Source: Streptomyces sp. NBC_01294
Lineage (GTDB): Bacteria > Actinomycetota > Actinomycetes > Streptomycetales > Streptomycetaceae
DNA length: 64,000 nt
Direction: 5' to 3'
Assembly (NCBI RefSeq): GCF_035917235.1
Contig: NZ_CP108423.1
Span: forward strand, 4,617,501-4,681,500
Shown here: positions 63,094 to 64,000 of the stretch, piece by piece
Position numbering within the stretch: position 1 is the first letter of the stretch
Layout of the letters: every line of letters starts with the position of its first letter
Position numbers and translations under genes: made by a program
Notes under the pieces: model-generated
Database searches by the model: none
What the model was told of the DNA's origin: nothing
Seen by the model: the letters and a program-made list of their open reading frames with translations, nothing else

Positions 63094-64000
63094 GTGACCA
63101 CCGCTGAGCAGCAGGGCCGGCGCCCGGAAGCCGTACCGCCGGCCGCCGGTGACGGCAACGGCGAAGGCGGCGGCTCCGGGACCCCCGAGCGCCCGGCCGC
63201 CACGCCGACCGCCTCCACACCGACCTCCACACCGACCTCCACACCGACCGCCGCCCCTGCCTCCGACACTGCCCCCGCGCCCACCCCCGCCCCCGCTCCC
63301 GGCGGCATATGGCCCCGCGGCCTCTTCCGGGCCGGCCTGGACCGGGCCCGGCGCCATCCGGTGGCCGTCGCGACCGTCCTCGCCGGCCTGCTGCACGTGT
63401 TCTGGTTCTTCAGCTTCGCCAACAGCGGCGGCGACCTGGCCGCGCAGGACGCCTGGGCCGAGTTCGTCGGCCGGCACCCCGATTCGGCGTACAACCTCGC
63501 CTGGTACGGCGGCATGCACCCCGTCTCGTACAGCGTGGTCTCGCCGTACCTCATGCACATGCTCGGCGTCCGGACCACGATGATGATCGCGGGCACCGTC
63601 TCGGCCGGCCTGCTGGCGATGATCCTGACCCGCTGCCGCGGCGCCGTGCGCGAGCCGCTGTGGCCCGCCCTGGCCGGGGTGTACGGGCTGCTGTGCAACG
63701 CGCTGTCCGGCCGCGTCACCTTCGGCCTCGGCGTGATGTTCGCGCTCGGCGCGGTCGCCGTCGTCTTCTGCTGGCCCCGCAAGTGGGCGGAGCGGCGCTG
63801 GGCCAAGGCCGCGGCGGCGGCCCCGCTGGCCGGCCTCGCGACGGCCGCCAGCCCGGTCGCCGGGCTCTTCCTCGGGGTGATCGCCGCCGCGCTGTTCCTG
63901 AGCGGGCGGCGCCCGGGCGCGTACGCGCTGGGGCTGGCGCCGGTGGCCGTGGTCGGGCTGTCCTCCTGGCTGTTCCCCTTCTCCGGGACGCAGCCGATGA
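63094..64000 (+). CDS. Polytopic membrane protein (3' end outside window)
   Basis: The first 302 residues of a membrane protein. The GTG start follows GGGGAG at about 8 bases. Residues 1-75 are hydrophilic and low complexity, with TSTPTSTPT-type repeats and Ala/Pro runs. From about residue 85 hydrophobic segments alternate: VAVATVLAGLLHVFWFFSF, TTMMIAGTVSAGLLAMIL, LWPALAGVYGLLCNALSG, FGLGVMFALGAVAVVFCW, APLAGLATAASPVAGLFLGV and YALGLAPVAVVGLSSWLF. The loop WYGGMHPVSYSVVSPYLMHM after the first helix is reminiscent of polyprenyl-linked sugar transferases (GT-C type), but the family is not certain. It follows the carboxypeptidase terminator and the G4 tract, so it has its own promoter. Confidence 0.8.
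   Translation, partial: MTTAEQQGRRPEAVPPAAGDGNGEGGGSGTPERPAATPTASTPTSTPTSTPTAAPASDTAPAPTPAPAPGGIWPRGLFRAGLDRARRHPVAVATVLAGLLHVFWFFSFANSGGDLAAQDAWAEFVGRHPDSAYNLAWYGGMHPVSYSVVSPYLMHMLGVRTTMMIAGTVSAGLLAMILTRCRGAVREPLWPALAGVYGLLCNALSGRVTFGLGVMFALGAVAVVFCWPRKWAERRWAKAAAAAPLAGLATAASPVAGLFLGVIAAALFLSGRRPGAYALGLAPVAVVGLSSWLFPFSGTQPM

Noticed and set aside
1..64000. tRNA, rRNA, riboswitch or plasmid/phage origin
   Set aside because: No cloverleaf-like sequence, rRNA stretch, known riboswitch core or replication/phage structural gene was recognised by eye. A covariance-model search would be needed to exclude small RNAs.

Overview
The window reads as Streptomyces (or a very close actinomycete) chromosome. 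It has very high GC with extreme third-position bias, many GTG starts and ATGA/GTGA gene overlaps. It carries an AfsR/AfsS pair, an XRE-DUF397 pair, a GPP34-family protein, an LppU/SCO3897-type protein, a single-chain FbiC and a typical Streptomyces intergenic palindrome. No tRNA, rRNA or CRISPR array was seen.

Layout. 1-6.0 kb: the 3' end of a FadD3-like acyl-CoA ligase, an LppU-type membrane protein, a methyltransferase, then afsS and afsR (both leftward), with an 11-bp direct-repeat promoter in front of afsS. 6.1-13.7 kb: an amidohydrolase, an MFS transporter, secreted proteases (one metzincin-ricin fusion, one trypsin-like), a GNAT protein, a Nudix protein and small unknowns. 13.7-19.7 kb: a 13-bp tandem repeat, then a four-gene lipoprotein/adaptor/ATPase/FtsX-type export operon divergent from an OmpR-type response regulator and histidine kinase. 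19.7-20.9 kb: an L,D-transpeptidase-like protein and an orphan ribbon-helix-helix protein. 21-27.6 kb: a catabolic block of two luciferase-like (LLM) oxidoreductases, an SDR, an N-acyl-D-amino-acid-deacylase-like amidohydrolase and an aldehyde dehydrogenase. 27.7-35.9 kb: an unknown 614-aa protein, an AlkC/AlkD-like protein, an APC permease, small membrane or secreted proteins, a VOC protein and a third LLM enzyme. 36-42 kb: a leftward operon of GT2 synthase, GH113-like lipoprotein, sugar nucleotidyltransferase and OafA-type acyltransferase/SGNH, which looks like an exopolysaccharide pathway. 42.1-49.6 kb: an ADP-ribosylglycohydrolase-fold protein with altered metal motifs, a secreted tyrosine-phosphatase-like protein, FbiC, an SDR, a 5'-truncated lipoprotein-like gene and a RidA protein. 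49.7-54.2 kb: a compact element with two tyrosine recombinases (Tn554-like layout) inserted into an already decayed IS5-type transposase gene. 54.3-64 kb: an unknown protein, a PLP aminotransferase, an EthD-like protein, DUF397 and XRE genes, GPP34, a long repeat-bearing D,D-carboxypeptidase and the start of a membrane protein.

The most distinctive signal is a dispersed TetR-type palindrome, consensus CTGACG-N3-CGTCAG with CTA often following. It occurs six times, each in front of a catabolic-type gene: the amidohydrolase, two LLM enzymes (one with two sites and leading into the deacylase/aldehyde dehydrogenase genes), an SDR and an EthD-like protein. These would form one regulon whose repressor is not in the window. 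Because LLM enzymes often use F420 and fbiC lies in the same window, the regulon may be an F420-linked degradation pathway for an unidentified, possibly steroid- or terpenoid-like, substrate. That last step is inference.
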